Positions 35,901 through 45,835 of a stretch of DNA of 64,000 nt are shown in pieces; positions within the stretch are counted from its first letter, which is position 1, and every line of letters starts with the position of its first letter. Location: assembly GCF_041381155.1 (NCBI RefSeq), contig NC_091147.1, forward strand, positions 32,878,909 to 32,942,908, given 5' to 3'. The notes below the pieces were generated by a model. The model did no database searches. It was given only the letters and a program-made list of their open reading frames with translations, and was not told where the DNA came from. This DNA is from Argopecten irradians. Taxonomy: Eukaryota; Mollusca; Bivalvia; Pectinida; Pectinidae. Made by a program: the position numbers and the translations under genes.

Positions 35901-38610
35901 ACAGAAACAGACTGGCCCCGGAATAATTGCCTGTATTTTCTACAAATACAGACTAGCCCCGGAATAATTACCTGTATTTTCCACAAATACAGACTTGTCC
36001 CGTAATAATAACCTGTATTTTCTACAAATACAGACTAGCCCCGGAATAATTACCTGTATTTTGCACAAATACAGACTAGGTCCGGAATAATTACCTGTAT
36101 TTTCCACAACTCGTCCTCATTTCACATTATTTAACAAAGAGATTGAAATTGTAGATTCGTTTTCTTATCTAGGAATATTGATGAATTACAATGGGAGTTT
36201 TCATAAAACGAAATTGAAACTGTTGGAACAGTCAAGAAAAGCTATGTTTGCTGTTTACAAGAAAATAAGAAACATCCCTCTTCCTATTGATCTCCAGTTA
36301 AAAGTATATGATTCCCTTGTTTTACCAATATTCATTTACAGTTTTGTAAACGTATACTCGGCGTTAGGAAAAGTACGTGTAATTACATGGTATATGGTGA
36401 ATTAGGGAGATTCCCTCACTATATAGAGGTTAAAAACAGAATTATTATGTTCTGGCACAAATTGATTACTACCGATAATCTTTCAAGTAATATATATAAG
36501 TTGATGTTATACTTGCAAACAAATAATATCATGGAATTCAAATGGATGCATAATGTTAAAAATATTTTTGAAGAAACTGGTTTGAATTATATATGGGACT
36601 TCCAGAATGTATGTACATATAATAGAGAATATTTAAAATCTATCGTAAAACAAAGATTACAAGATCAATTTGAACAAAAATGGTTTAATGATATAGAGAA
36701 TTCATCAAGAGGTCGTACTTATTCTATTTTTAAAAGTAATTTTGAATTTGAAAAGTATCTTGTGAAACTAAAGCCAATAGATAGACAAATCATCATAAAA
36801 TTCAGAACCTCGAACATGCACTTACCTATAGAAACTGGAAGATGGACCGGGACCCCTGAAGTAAATAGAACTTGTAATCTATGTTTTACTGATATTGGAA
36901 ACGAATATCATGATTTGTTTCAATGCAGTAATGAAATGGTGAAACGTTTATGAGTAATGTATATACCAAGTTACTATTATAGAAACCGTAGTGTTATCAA
37001 AATGAAAGGCCTGTTTACTATATGTAACATTACTGTTCTGACAAATATATGTAAGTTTTTGAAAAAAAATGAAAAACTATTGATTGAGCATGCACATCAC
37101 TAATACATATTGTAATGCACTGTTGCGCTATGGGCCCAATATACTTGTATGTTTATATTATGTATAGTGACCTCCTGTTACATACTTGTCTGAGAGTGAA
37201 ATAAAATCTGAAATCTGAAATCAGAATAGCCCCGGAATAATTACCTGTATTTTCTACAAATACAGACTAGCCCCAGGTTGATTACATGTGTTTTCCACAA
37301 ATACAGACTTGCCCCGGAATAATTACCTGTATTTTCCACAAATACAGACTAACTCCGGATAAATTACCTGTATTTTTCACAATTACGGACTTACCTCGGA
37401 ATAATTACTAGTATTTTCCGCCCGAGATAATTACCTGTATTACCTGTATTTTCCATTGTCCATAGTTACAGACTGGCCCCGGAATATTTACCTGTATTTT
37501 GCACAGTTACAGACTAGCCCCGGAACACCCGTTCCCTGTACCACTACAGGACTGTGTTGATGCTACCACCCATTTCCTGAAACATGCCGAGGATTACGGA
37601 GCTGATCCCAGAAGAATAGGAATAGGAGGTATAGCTATGGGGAGGGAGGGCCATGATGAAATTTAATATGATTCACAACAATAAATAAGCAAAACCAATA
37701 GATAAAAATAAAAATCTGATGGACGAGAAAAATACTTCGATACAAAAATAATATATAAGTATGAAACAGATGAAAACAAAAACAACACAAAATTCTGCAT
37801 TTGCATTTGTGACGTCATGTGTTTACAATATCTCACTATTGATAACTTTCCACAACCGAGACAACTCTGTAATATGCAAAGACGGACTACATATGTAAAG
37901 TATAGCCAGGGTCATCTGTGTATGTAACGATACCAAATAAATCACAATGTTCACCTTTGTTTACAGGTGATAGTGCGGGAGGAAACCTCGCTATGGCTGT
38001 AACACTAAAACTAGCTCAATCAAGGGACACAACTCTGCCGGAACTACGTACATTATCCATGGTGTACCCTGCACTGCAAATGGTTAATTTTAACTTGCCA
38101 TCTTATTTGAAATTTACCGATGGACCATTCTTGCTTAATAAACGTTTAATGGTTTCAGCCTGGTTAAATTACGTCTTCGGCCATGAGAATGATTTCCACG
38201 AGTTCTTCGACAATAAACACATATCACCAGTATTAAGAAACAAAGTGCAACGAATAACCAATAGGGCATTGTTGCCGGAAAGCGTTCAGCTTGAAGACAG
38301 TGATAATTACAACGAGAGTTTAGCTAGAGATGTCGAAAGTATAATATCTAACTCATTGATTTCACCATTGTTATGTACTGACGACGATTTACAGAAACTC
38401 CCGAAGATACTGTTATTTACAAGTCAGTATGACCCACTCACTGACGAAAGTCTTATTCTTGTCAAACGTGTAAAGAACCTGGGAATTCCAATTCTACATA
38501 AGCATTTCACAGGTGTTCAACATGGGTTCTTCGCCTCAAGGTTCGCAACTATGATGAAATCAAAACAGGCTTTAACAGACTATATAGAATTTTTAAAGAA
38601 GGAGCTTTAA
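26799..38610 (+). CDS. Arylacetamide deacetylase-like serine hydrolase (AADAC/NCEH1 family), six coding exons
   Basis: Coding exons: 26799-26930, 27355-27462, 32597-32714, 34618-34681, 37507-37628 and 37967-38610. All are joined by GT-AG introns with consistent phases (0, 0, 1, 2, 1), giving 395 residues; human AADAC is about 400. Residues 5-21 form an N-terminal hydrophobic anchor followed by FPPDADAPWK, as in the family's type II ER-membrane proteins with a luminal catalytic domain. The oxyanion-hole motif HGGGW is at 110-114, DYRLAPE at 141-147, the nucleophile elbow GDSAGG at 182-187 (Ser184), Asp337 in QYDPLTDE and His367 in GVQHGF. The alpha/beta-hydrolase triad is complete and its spacing matches AADAC. 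Such enzymes hydrolyse acyl esters or amides of lipids and xenobiotics. The exact substrate is not deducible. Introns are loaded with foldback elements and minisatellites, and intron 4 carries about 37 copies of its own acceptor. Confidence 0.95.
27355..27462 (+). CDS. AADAC-like exon 2 (residues 45-80)
   Basis: Acceptor ATCATACAG, donor GAG|GTAAGA, 36 codons, phase 0 at both ends. It begins CVFEETIGYSS and ends DLSDTDLE. This matches the helical cap region that precedes the beta-sheet core in the family. Confidence 0.85.
28527..28960 (+). mobile_element. Dispersed repeat, copy A (partner at 45836-46445)
   Basis: Shares long blocks with the reverse complement of 45836-46445: GGCAATCGTTTACACTTGCG, a GCGCAAGAATACA-like block, ATGAATGTAATGG, a GTTCC-GG-TTCCATCAA-TGA block, GTATGGCGTTGAAAAATACG and finally GGAATGATGTTTATTTTTTG. 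The two copies lie in opposite orientation about 17 kb apart. No transposase frame, so it is an unclassified non-autonomous element. Confidence 0.75.
29257..29755 (+). mobile_element. Interspersed element with internal 166-bp tandem duplication
   Basis: Begins TTTTTAGCTCGCCTATTCGA with a GGCGTCGGGGTCGGCG-like GC-rich head and ends GAATAGGAGAGCTTTGCTGT then CTCCAACAGCTCTTG. The middle (29350-29515) is repeated almost exactly at 29516-29682 (AGTTTTTGAGCAAGTTTCT and onward). The AGCTC-CCTATTCGAAGAATAGG head resembles a repeat common in invertebrate genomes. Family assignment is from memory and uncertain. Confidence 0.65.
30351..31307. mobile_element. 957-bp near-perfect palindromic foldback element with 6-bp target duplication
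   Basis: Starts ACACAGGGGGCCAACTCAAT and ends ATTGAGTTGGCCCCCTGTGT. The two arms of about 475 bp match almost base for base around a centre near 30828. It is flanked by CCCTGA at 30345-30350 and again at 31308-31313, a clean target-site duplication. No transposase is encoded; frames such as 31087-31269 and 30385-30573 are the same sequence read on the two arms. The high arm identity points to a recent insertion or ongoing arm homogenisation. Confidence 0.95.
31440..31620 (-). mobile_element. Dispersed SINE-like repeat, copy 2 (reverse)
   Basis: The reverse complement carries GAGCGCTCAAC, TTTGGAAGAAGAGAAAATAA, a CCTTTTACAATTATGTAATAG block and GCAGGTACAATTCTAGCGCC, matching 61950-62115 in order. 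Diverged and non-coding. Confidence 0.65.
31753..32198. mobile_element. Small inverted-repeat element (about 446 bp)
   Basis: Left end CAGCGGAAACAGAGAGTGTT followed by CGTTTCGAATGAAGTTTCGC; right end GAAACTTCATTCGAAACGAA followed by CCTCTCTGTTTCCGCCGGG, its complement. Only the outer 50 bp or so are clearly inverted. Non-coding, MITE-like. Confidence 0.75.
32597..32714 (+). CDS. AADAC-like exon 3 (residues 81-119 plus one base), oxyanion hole
   Basis: Acceptor TGTTTACAG, donor CGTCA|GTAAGT. The exon encodes the first beta strands and ends FVYVHGGGWYLGSV. HGGGW supplies the oxyanion hole of the hormone-sensitive-lipase-type hydrolases. Confidence 0.93.
33099..33998. mobile_element. 900-bp near-perfect palindrome
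   Basis: Starts CTATATTATTAGG followed by a poly-T run and ends with a poly-A run and CCTAATAATATAG. TATATAGTCAGCTCGCGGTA pairs with TACCGCGAGCTGACTATATA, and GGCCGCCGTATACACATTTA with TAAATGTGTATACGGCGGCC. The centre is near 33549, with a short unpaired core. Non-coding. No simple target duplication was found at the ends. Confidence 0.92.
34066..34412. repeat. 16-bp/32-bp minisatellite, about 21 half-units
   Basis: Alternating half-units AGTCCGAAGGCCCAAT and AGTCTGAAGGCCTGTT, so the basic period is 16 and the higher-order period 32. A variant with TACATG inserted occurs at about 34270. Open frames read from it are period artefacts. Confidence 0.95.
34618..34681 (+). CDS. AADAC-like exon 4 (residues 120-141, split codons at both ends)
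   Basis: Acceptor CCGTGTTTAG, donor GATTGA|GTAAGT. It encodes TFDAKTREIARALKAVVVSI and ends two bases into the Asp codon completed by exon 5 (DYRLAPE). Confidence 0.9.
34852..37506 (+). repeat. 41-bp minisatellite made of AADAC exon-5 acceptor copies, about 37 units, interrupted by a LINE
   Basis: Each unit contains TGTATTTTCCACAG followed by TACAGACTAGCCCCGGAA and TAATTACC. The true exon-5 boundary at 37506/37507 reads TGTATTTTGCACAG|TTACAGACTAGCCCCGGAAC, so the units copy the polypyrimidine tract, the AG and about 19 exonic bases. In the frame set by exon 4 a typical unit would encode D-YRLAPE followed at once by TAA. Some units keep CAG; others have CAA, which removes the acceptor. The array spans 34852-36109 and 37223-37506, with the LINE fragment between. 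Confidence 0.95.
36110..37222 (+). pseudogene. 5'-truncated LINE (non-LTR retrotransposon) fragment inserted in the array
   Basis: The reading frame starting near 36119 (KEIEIVDSFSYLGI) and running through LLEQSRKAMFAVYKKIRNIP and LKVYDSLVLPIFIYS is the carboxy-terminal part of a LINE reverse-transcriptase protein. At about 36339-36345 a deletion joins IYS directly to a segment beginning FCKRILGVRKSTCNY in a shifted frame, and the protein continues at 36387-36953 to RTCNLCFTDIGNEYHDLFQC, the terminal Cys-Cys-His-Cys motif. A 3' UTR follows, ending in a repeated ATCTGAA tail. The endonuclease and the catalytic reverse-transcriptase motifs are missing, so it is dead. No clear target duplication; two or so bases of the array may be lost. 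Confidence 0.85.
37507..37628 (+). CDS. AADAC-like exon 5 (residues 141-182)
   Basis: Acceptor TTTTGCACAG, donor ATAGGAG|GTATAG. It begins YRLAPEHPFPVPLQDCVDAT and ends RRIGIG with the first base of the Gly before the catalytic Asp-Ser-Ala. This is the only copy in the 41-bp array that continues as coding sequence after YRLAPE, which makes it the functional junction. Confidence 0.93.
37629..37966. other. AADAC-like intron 5
   Basis: 338 bp, AT-rich, bounded by GTATAG and TTTGTTTACAG. No repeats or other features seen. Confidence 0.8.
37967..38610 (+). CDS. AADAC-like exon 6 (residues 182-395), catalytic Ser, Asp and His
   Basis: The exon opens with the completed GDSAGGNLAMA elbow (Ser184) and runs to TAA at 38608-38610. 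It holds ISPLL, the QYDPLTDE acid (Asp337) and GVQHGFF (His367), and ends YIEFLKKEL. A reading frame that starts at 37918 is only intron read-through. Confidence 0.95.
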
Positions 38611-38848
38611 CATTGAATATACTCTGTAGATGTTTTAAATGGCGATAGTGTCCTTGGAACCAAAACCGGTAAATTACAGTTTGTGCTATTTTAAATTCAT
38701 AAACATCATGAAAATGTACTTATATAATTATGTTCTTTAAACCGTTGTCAATTAACATGCTGACATCACATTATCCTACAACTATTCCAGTGCGAGATAA
38801 ATATTTGTGTTTTCCTAAATGATGCAAAAACGAGGTAATATTATTTCA

Positions 38849-38854
38849 AATAAA
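38849..38854 (+). terminator. Candidate poly(A) signal AATAAA for the AADAC-like gene
   Basis: AATAAA about 240 bases after the stop codon, the first such motif downstream in a plain AT-rich 3' region. The actual cleavage site is unknown. Confidence 0.5.
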
Positions 38855-40604
38855 ATCAAACAATTTTGAACTTTGAGTAATAGAGACCTATAATGATTTT
38901 ATCATTACAGCAAACCCGGACATTGTCGATCCTTTAAATCGATAACAACTGATTTACTGACGACTTCTGTTCTTCTTATATTTGTATCTTGTCGTGTCAG
39001 ATCTCCAGTCCAACATAAACACTTTCAAATGTTACAACGGTTGGCATGATGAATTATTTCTGTGTATGGTATCATTTCAAGGCTCCGGCAACGTGAGACA
39101 GAGAAAACTATTGTTTTCTAGGAATCAATTTTCCCTTTCTTAGTAGCTATATCCCACAATCGTCTTTGGACAATATATGACGGTGAATAAGTATAACAAC
39201 TATATATTTAATACATATCTTTAGACCATCTTACGCTTGAACATTTCTTATTGTCGTCCGAAAAAGCAAGTTGAGATAAAATTGATAAATTCTATTGTTT
39301 TCAACAATATTTTTAAGAGGAAGAGCAAGTATTAAAGTATAAAACATTGATAAAATTACTAAATGAAAGCAGTTGACGTCAATTTATATGTTTTAGTGTG
39401 AAAATACAAAAAACCCAAAAGGATTTTAAAATACAACTGGCGTTTATAATCTAGCCTCTGACAAATATTTCGGATTGATTGATAAATATGTTCTGTGTTA
39501 AGTAACTGCCCACCTTATATTAGTTTTTATATTAGGTTTTCCACGCGAAACATGATAAAGTCACGGGTGATGGTGACGTCAATTAAAGCAGAAATGATAC
39601 TATAGGCAGATATAGTGGACAGGTGGTTGTTCGTGAATCGTAAGGAATGCATATAAGCAATGCATGAAATAAGTATCTTTTGGTATCGTAATGAAATATT
39701 TGAATGTTGATGCTCGATAGTAAATAACGGTACAGTTGTACAGCTAAACAGCTTTATTTTCAAAAAGACACCAAACGATAACAGATAAATGTTAAAAATT
39801 TAAAATCTAAAGAAAAATATCTTTGTTATACATATCTTTGTGTAAGAAATCATAAAGAATTTTCAACTTTTCTATTGAAAATCTCTTCCAGAAAATACTG
39901 TACAATGCTATATAAACCTTAAAAATATCATCATACCATTGGCCAATAAAATACAGTTATTTTAAAGTAATTTAATCAATATCAAACGAAAATTATGGTT
40001 TATTTCTCTGAAGGTTCATGCAATACGGTTCATGATAATGTCTTTAAGATAGATATATACATTCAGTAGATAATAAAAAACTACATACAAAGTTGGTAGT
40101 CATAAGTATGAAAATTATTGACACAAGTCGCAATATCAGAGAATAACATTGCAGAAATCGTTTCATAAACAAAGTTTTTTTTATGTTCTTGTCACTAAAC
40201 AGAATAACTTACAAAAAGTCCACCTCACCTTCTACATTTGAGCTCCTTAACTTGGACGGATATATTTATGTGTATCAATCTGGTATTTACAAAGATGAAT
40301 ATATTACTACACTAAGCATCAAAATGGACGGATTGAGAAAAACTATCTGCCTACAAAGACAATATACCGTAAGGTATAGTGAGAAATAGATAAAATACAT
40401 TGTTATTTACACAGATCAACATCTGATCATAAGCAGGTTCTTCCTTGGTATCACAATGCGCTTTTTATAGTGACAAAACCTATTCTTTAAAACGAATATG
40501 GGAAACTTGCACATCAAAATACTACTTTCAATAAACATTAAATTAAAGTTAATTGAGCAAAGCGAAATTGACAATACGAAAAAATTGAGCGAATTTACAA
40601 TCTT
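38855..40604. other. Non-coding stretch
   Basis: AT-rich, no recognisable exon, repeat or hairpin. Short frames at 39527-39763 and 40183-40389 have no supporting features. Confidence 0.6.
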
Positions 40605-41400
40605 AGTCTGGAATTCGCTATGCAATACTACCCAATCTATGAGTGGAATTCCTTATCCGATACTACTCAATCTCAGTAATGAATTCCCTATCCGGTACTA
40701 CCCAATCTTAGTGTGGAATTCCCTATCCGATACTACCCAATCTCAGTGATGAATTCCCTATCCGATACTACCCAATCTCAGTGATGAATTCCCTATCCGG
40801 TACTACCCAATCTCAGTGTGGAATTCCCTATCCGATACTACCCAATCTCAGTGATGAATTCCCTATCCGATACTACCCAATCTTAGTGTGGAATTCCCTA
40901 TCCGATACTATCCAATCTCAGTGATGAATTCCCTATCCGATACTACCCAATCTCAGTGTGGAATTCCCTATCCGATTCTATCCAATCTCAGTGATGAATT
41001 CCCTATACGATACTACCAAATCTCAGTGATGAACTCCCTATCCGATACTACCAAATCTCAGTGATGAACTCCCTATCCGATACTACCCAATCTTAGTGAG
41101 TGGAATTCCCTCCCTGATACTACCCAATCTTAGTGTGGAATATTCTCCCCTATACTAGCCAATCTTAGTGTGGAATTCCCTTTCCGATACTACCCAATCT
41201 TAGTGTGGAATATTCTCCCCTATACTAGCCAATCTTAGTGTGGAATTCCTTTTCCGATACTACCGAATCTTAGTGTGGAATTCGCTATCCGATACCACCT
41301 AATCTTATTGTGGATTCCTATCCGATGCTGCCAAAACTTTGTGTTAAATTCCCACCCCGATACTATCCAATCTTAGTGTTGAATTCCCTCTCCGATACTG
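40605..41400. repeat. About 35-bp minisatellite, about 22 copies
   Basis: Unit TCCGATACTACCCAATCTCA followed by GTGATGAATTCCCTA, with an alternative half GTGTGGAATTCCC. The two variants alternate over much of 40690-40980. Copies from about 41090 onward are more diverged, with a TATTCTCCCCTATACTAGCC variant repeated twice. Confidence 0.95.
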
Positions 41401-42189
41401 ATCGATTAATATGAAGTTCCTTACTACATGTATACAGCACTGCGGGTTCAGGTTCGGCGTACAAGACGTAACTACCACCAATTATAATTGGGCGAATAAG
41501 CTTTTCTTCGCTTTGCACACACTGACTACAATAGACACATTGAATCGAACTACTCCAATTTTTTTTTTGAACTCAGACCAAATTTTCCTTCACTAAAAAA
41601 AATCATTTTTCAGCAAATGATCTTCGGGATTATGTCCATTTAGTAATAATATTTATGAAAATTAAGGTCAGGTATAATTTTAAATGATTTCTTTGATATA
41701 AAATATAAATAATGCCGACAAATCACATTTTTTTCTAATTTTAAAAACAACACAATTACATGTATAATTTTACTTACACTGCTTTATAAACAGAGATGAT
41801 CAAAATTTGGAGGTCACTGATATTTAGCTTTAAACTTACCGTGATTCCCTAAATAGAGCCCACGAGCTATACGATTTTTTTACATCAGAAGATGCCTAAT
41901 GCGGGCTATCAGTGGAAACTATTACCAAATCGAAAAAAATATGCGAGTTATATGTTGTAAGATATTTCACATATACAGAAAATAACTCAAGTAACCTCCT
42001 AGAAAGCATGTTCATATGAACTATATATAGAGTAACTTATTAATCTTTATGAACTTGTTTTGTTAAATATTTTTTTGTAAAATAGTTAACACTTATATCA
42101 GAAGGCATGTCAAAATTTTAAGAAATCATTAAAGCGTATATTGTTATAAGACCTATAATTCAAATAGACAATAAGACGATAACTGTGTA
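41401..42189. other. Non-coding stretch
   Basis: AT-rich, nothing recognisable. The short frame at 41411-41596 has no support. Confidence 0.55.
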
Positions 42190-42194
42190 CAGAG

Positions 42195-42415
42195 CAATAA
42201 ACACGGTATTACTGTATTCGACCCAACAAGCGCCCAGGCCGCTTAAAAATTGATAAAAATGAAAAGGTGCTAATAAGTCAAAATTATTGCATATTTATAC
42301 CGTTTTATGTAGTTTTGGTCCTTATTTATGCCTGGGCAATTCAAAGTGAGGCCTCAAAAAGGGGGAGGGGCGCTTATAGGGACATGGGCGCTTATTGGGT
42401 CGAATACGGTATCCA
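42195..42415. mobile_element. MITE-like inverted repeat with GACCCAA-AAGCGCCC ends
   Basis: CGGTATTACTGTATTCGACC then CAACAAGCGCCC at about 42203-42236 is inverted at about 42386-42414 (GGGCGCTTATTGGGTCGAAT, then ACGGTAT). About 150 bp lie between, including a second GGGGCGCTTATAGGGAC. A TATTCGACCCAATAAGCGCC end is familiar to me as a widespread invertebrate MITE; that recognition is from memory. Confidence 0.7.
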
Positions 42416-42788
42416 CATACAAAAATATACGAACATATTAAGTTTTCCTATGGCAGAAGGAAGTGTACAAAACTAGACTATAACTTAACTTTGGTAGAAA
42501 TAAGGAATTCTCTACGAGTGCTTTCTACTGGTTAGCAAAGGTATTTGTATTCGTATATTTGGAAACGGTGATGCGAAATTAAAATATAGTTTTCGGGTTT
42601 GCAACTGTTAGGCCATAACCTATGTTTTAACATATCTGTCAAGAGCATAATTTCATTCCAGCTCTATATTCTCAAAGTCACATCAAAGAAACATCTCATG
42701 TCCAAAAGGGATATTTTTCAAATTAAAATAAACTTTGACTTTAGTTTAATCTTTAGTGTCAAAGGACAAGCACAGACATGCAGCATCT

Positions 42789-45339
42789 TTAATCTGCCAC
42801 AAACACGAGCCTCTTGGCCTTCTTATAGCCTCCACCCCCCGGGCGGTAGTGGTCTTCCTGTCTCAGTAACTCAGCCGCCTGCTTAGCCATGGCATACGAC
42901 TCCATGGCGTTCCGGTTCCGGTGGTCATTTCCGGGGTTAGAGATCGTGTTCACCATTGGTCTGTTCATGGCAGGCTTACCTCCAAAGTCATCGTATGGAG
43001 GAGGTGGGCTTGGGTGGTTGTTCGGGTGGTTGTTGTGGTGGTTGTTCATAGCATTTCTCGGCTCAGATTTTCTGGGAGGTGGGGCTGTCTTTTGCGGGTA
43101 CAAACTTTCCTTGTCATCCGGGACTTGCCAGGGCAGAGGCGTGGTGTCTCTGTCTACTGCCACTCTGACGTCAGATGCTGACGTCTGTTTCCCACCCCTT
43201 CTTTCTTGTCTTGGCTCCTGGACATCAGTCCTCTCGGTGATAGGGATGTCGTCATCGTCAACGTCCTGGCGGTCAAACTTTTGTTTGTGTTTTTTCTTCT
43301 TGAGGTGTCGTCGACATTTCGCAATGCAGTAGATGAGACTGCATCCACCATATACAAATACCAGCAGAGGCAGTACCAGGTACATGGCGAAGTTGTTCTT
43401 GTCTTCGTAGAACACTTCAATCTTTCGCCAGAAACTTTGTTCCTCTTCTGCCACAGTTGCATTTGAATTCAGAAGTTTCCGTGCCATGAAGCCGCTTTCA
43501 GAAACATCCGCTGTGAATGATAAAATATACATTTTATCTTGTGGACATATGGCTATAAGATACACGAGCTATTTTTATATTCAAATATACCATTGAAACA
43601 CAATATACTTATAAACCAACCAGTTAAAGAGTACACTGCATATAGTAAAATTTCAAGATAATCTTTATGTTTGAAAATAAATGACTTGAAACACTTTCGC
43701 ACAGATTTATATATTGAATAAATGGATTAACAATACGCGTTACAGTTACGCCGCATGAATTATGATGTAAAGTAATTGTTTTCCCGGAACATCCTGCCTA
43801 AAAGGTTAGGTTGTACAATCTATCATTGCCTAGAGGTTGTTATCTCTCATGGCTACAACTGGTGACAAATCAGTGCATGGTTGTAAAAAGAGTTATATGT
43901 TCCCTAGTAACCGCGGGATACTTCTGTCACGTATCGGTTAACTTTTATCGCACACTCACATTAGTGTTCCATGATATCACAAAATTAAGGCAGTAGGATA
44001 TGTTGGACACACGAACGATAGTTTACTTGCCATAATACAGAGATGTTTGATTGATAGGAAAGCGTTTCATGGGTTTTGATTATTGCAGAATAAAATACAA
44101 TCATTAGATTACCATTCTGTATACTTTAGTTTTGATGTAAAAATATAATAAGATTGTTAGAGCATCGATTATTTGTTTTAAATATATATAACGTGAAAGG
44201 AGTAGATATGATAGGACCGAAAAATATTAACTCTGATCCACATCAATTTCACATCAATAAATACTCTCATACTTGCCATTCATCAAAACATAACTTTTTA
44301 TAACCATGTACACGATGTGCTCCACCTATGAAATCATCAAATTGATGATTTTCCTTTTGCTAGAAATTAATCATCTTTAGGTTAGAAAAGGCTTGAAATG
44401 GATTTGGCCGCCACCTTGGAGCAACTTTATATTTCGCATGGATATGCGTAAATACACGATACACAACGTGTGAAAATCTCTTTCTGCTCCACGAAGGCGG
44501 CCACATTCATTTTTTTACAGAAAACCACTCAAAAAGTATGATTTTTCATGGATTTTTGTGAAAAATGGCGGGAAACTGCATGTTGATGACGTTATCGTGA
44601 ACATAATTGGCACATGCGGGATATTTTCGGGATGTAATGTGTTAGCAAATGTATTCAACTGTTATATGGCAAAATATGCTGTTCTTTACAGGAGAATTAA
44701 TTTTGGGGCCATATTCGAGTCTTAACGTACCTTCTCATTTATATAGGAAGGCCACACATATGAACATTTTAGTGCTGTGTAGAGTGCTTTCATAGAAAAG
44801 TGAAAGATATGACGCACACTTGGAAAAGTAGATAAACACATCGGCAATAGTTATCTAACAAATACGAATGATAAAGCAGTAACGAGTACATAATACTTCA
44901 AATACATACGAATGTTAGACAGACGACGTAACATACGAATAAATGATTCATGCAACTGACCTGTCATGATTATTTGAGGATCAAAAGCTTTTCATAAAAG
45001 TATTATACACGAATACAGAAGATATTTTACATACATGCATCAAATGACACACTTATGTATATCATTAGCGAATTCAATTTGTTAAACATGGATAGCATGA
45101 AGCAATATATACATATATAGTGTTACTTAGATCATTTGACATATTGACCAATGGAAACACTGAGTTGACATGCTATAAATCGAACAACATGTGACCATTT
45201 TTAGCGAATAGGAATAGAGGAGAATCGGATCACATCTATAAACTTTTATCGTATTGATGTACGACCTACCAGCGCTTGCAGCGAAGACCAATCCCAGGCA
45301 GATAGTGCCCATGATGACACACGTGACTTGTCTGTTCAT
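42789..45339 (-). CDS. Single-pass type I membrane protein with proline-rich PPPPY tail, two coding exons, 263 aa
   Basis: Coding exons are 45339-45270 (23 codons plus one base) and 43510-42789, joined by a GT-AG intron with matching phase 1. Residues 1-23 (MNRQVTCVIMGTICLGLVFA then ASA) are a signal peptide with a typical small-residue cleavage site. The ectodomain is only about 40 residues, has no Cys and has one N-glycosylation sequon (Asn40). A membrane span at about 64-87 is followed by a basic stop-transfer stretch (KCRRHLKKKKHK). The tail of about 175 residues is polar, with an Asp run, APPPRK, an Asn/His-rich repeat and SPPPPYDD at 191-198, a PPxY ligand for WW domains such as NEDD4-type ligases. 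I do not recognise the family; SHISA/CYYR1-like adaptors share this layout but have Cys-rich ectodomains. An adaptor or trafficking role is an inference. Confidence 0.75.
43511..45269. other. Intron of the PPPPY-tail membrane protein gene
   Basis: Minus-strand donor GCGCTG|GTAGGT at 45269 and acceptor TCATTCACAG at 43511. AT-rich; no repeats or further exon recognised. A small extra in-frame exon cannot be excluded. Confidence 0.6.
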
Positions 45340-45353
45340 CCTCACTGAATCCT
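45340..45353 (-). other. 5' UTR end of the PPPPY gene, preceded by an acceptor
   Basis: On the minus strand TTATTTCATTGTAG precedes AGGATTCAGTGAGG and then the ATG, so the start codon is probably in the second exon, after a non-coding first exon located further upstream (higher coordinate). Confidence 0.5.
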
Positions 45354-45579
45354 CTACAATGAAATAAGAAAACAATATACATATGATATCCCTTTACTAC
45401 AACACAATTACTGACAACTTATTTTTGTGTGCGTATACATTTCGCCTAATTAGCGGGCAATCTGCGAAAATTCGAGAAAATCGATGATGAAAGAATATTC
45501 AGGTACAATTGGAATAATCGTCGAGAAAATGACATTAGGCGCAAAAACACGAAACTGCAGCAAAAATAAATTGGTGAAG

Positions 45580-45835
45580 TAATGTTAAAGTTCTACAACC
45601 AAATAAATATACTCAGAATGCTAGTAATGTTACAGTTCTACAACCAAATAAATATACTCATAGTATTAGCAATGCTAAACTTCTACAACGAAAATAAATA
45701 TCGTACTCAGAGTGCTGGTCATTTTAAACTTCTACAACCAAATAAATACACTCAGAGTGCTAGTAATGTTAAACTTCTACAACGAAAATAAATATCATAC
45801 TCAGAATGCCATAATGTTAAACTTCTTCTTCAGGA
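45580..45835. repeat. About 46-51-bp minisatellite, part 1
   Basis: Unit ACTCAGAATGCTAGTAATGT then TAAACTTCTACAACGAAAATAAATAT, in about 5 copies with either CAACCAAATAAATA or CAACGAAAATAAATATC spacing. It is cut at about 45836 by the dispersed repeat copy B and resumes at about 46445. Confidence 0.9.

Noticed and set aside
36178..36953. Independent host gene
   Set aside because: Reverse-transcriptase C-terminal features and the terminal Cys/His motif, with deletion and frameshift, identify a dead LINE fragment.
37918..37966. ATG-initiated extension of AADAC exon 6
   Set aside because: It is intron sequence read through the acceptor at 37966; exons 1-5 supply the true N-terminus with matching phases.
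42889..43466. Plus-strand frames over the PPPPY gene
   Set aside because: Antisense shadows of the minus-strand coding exon.
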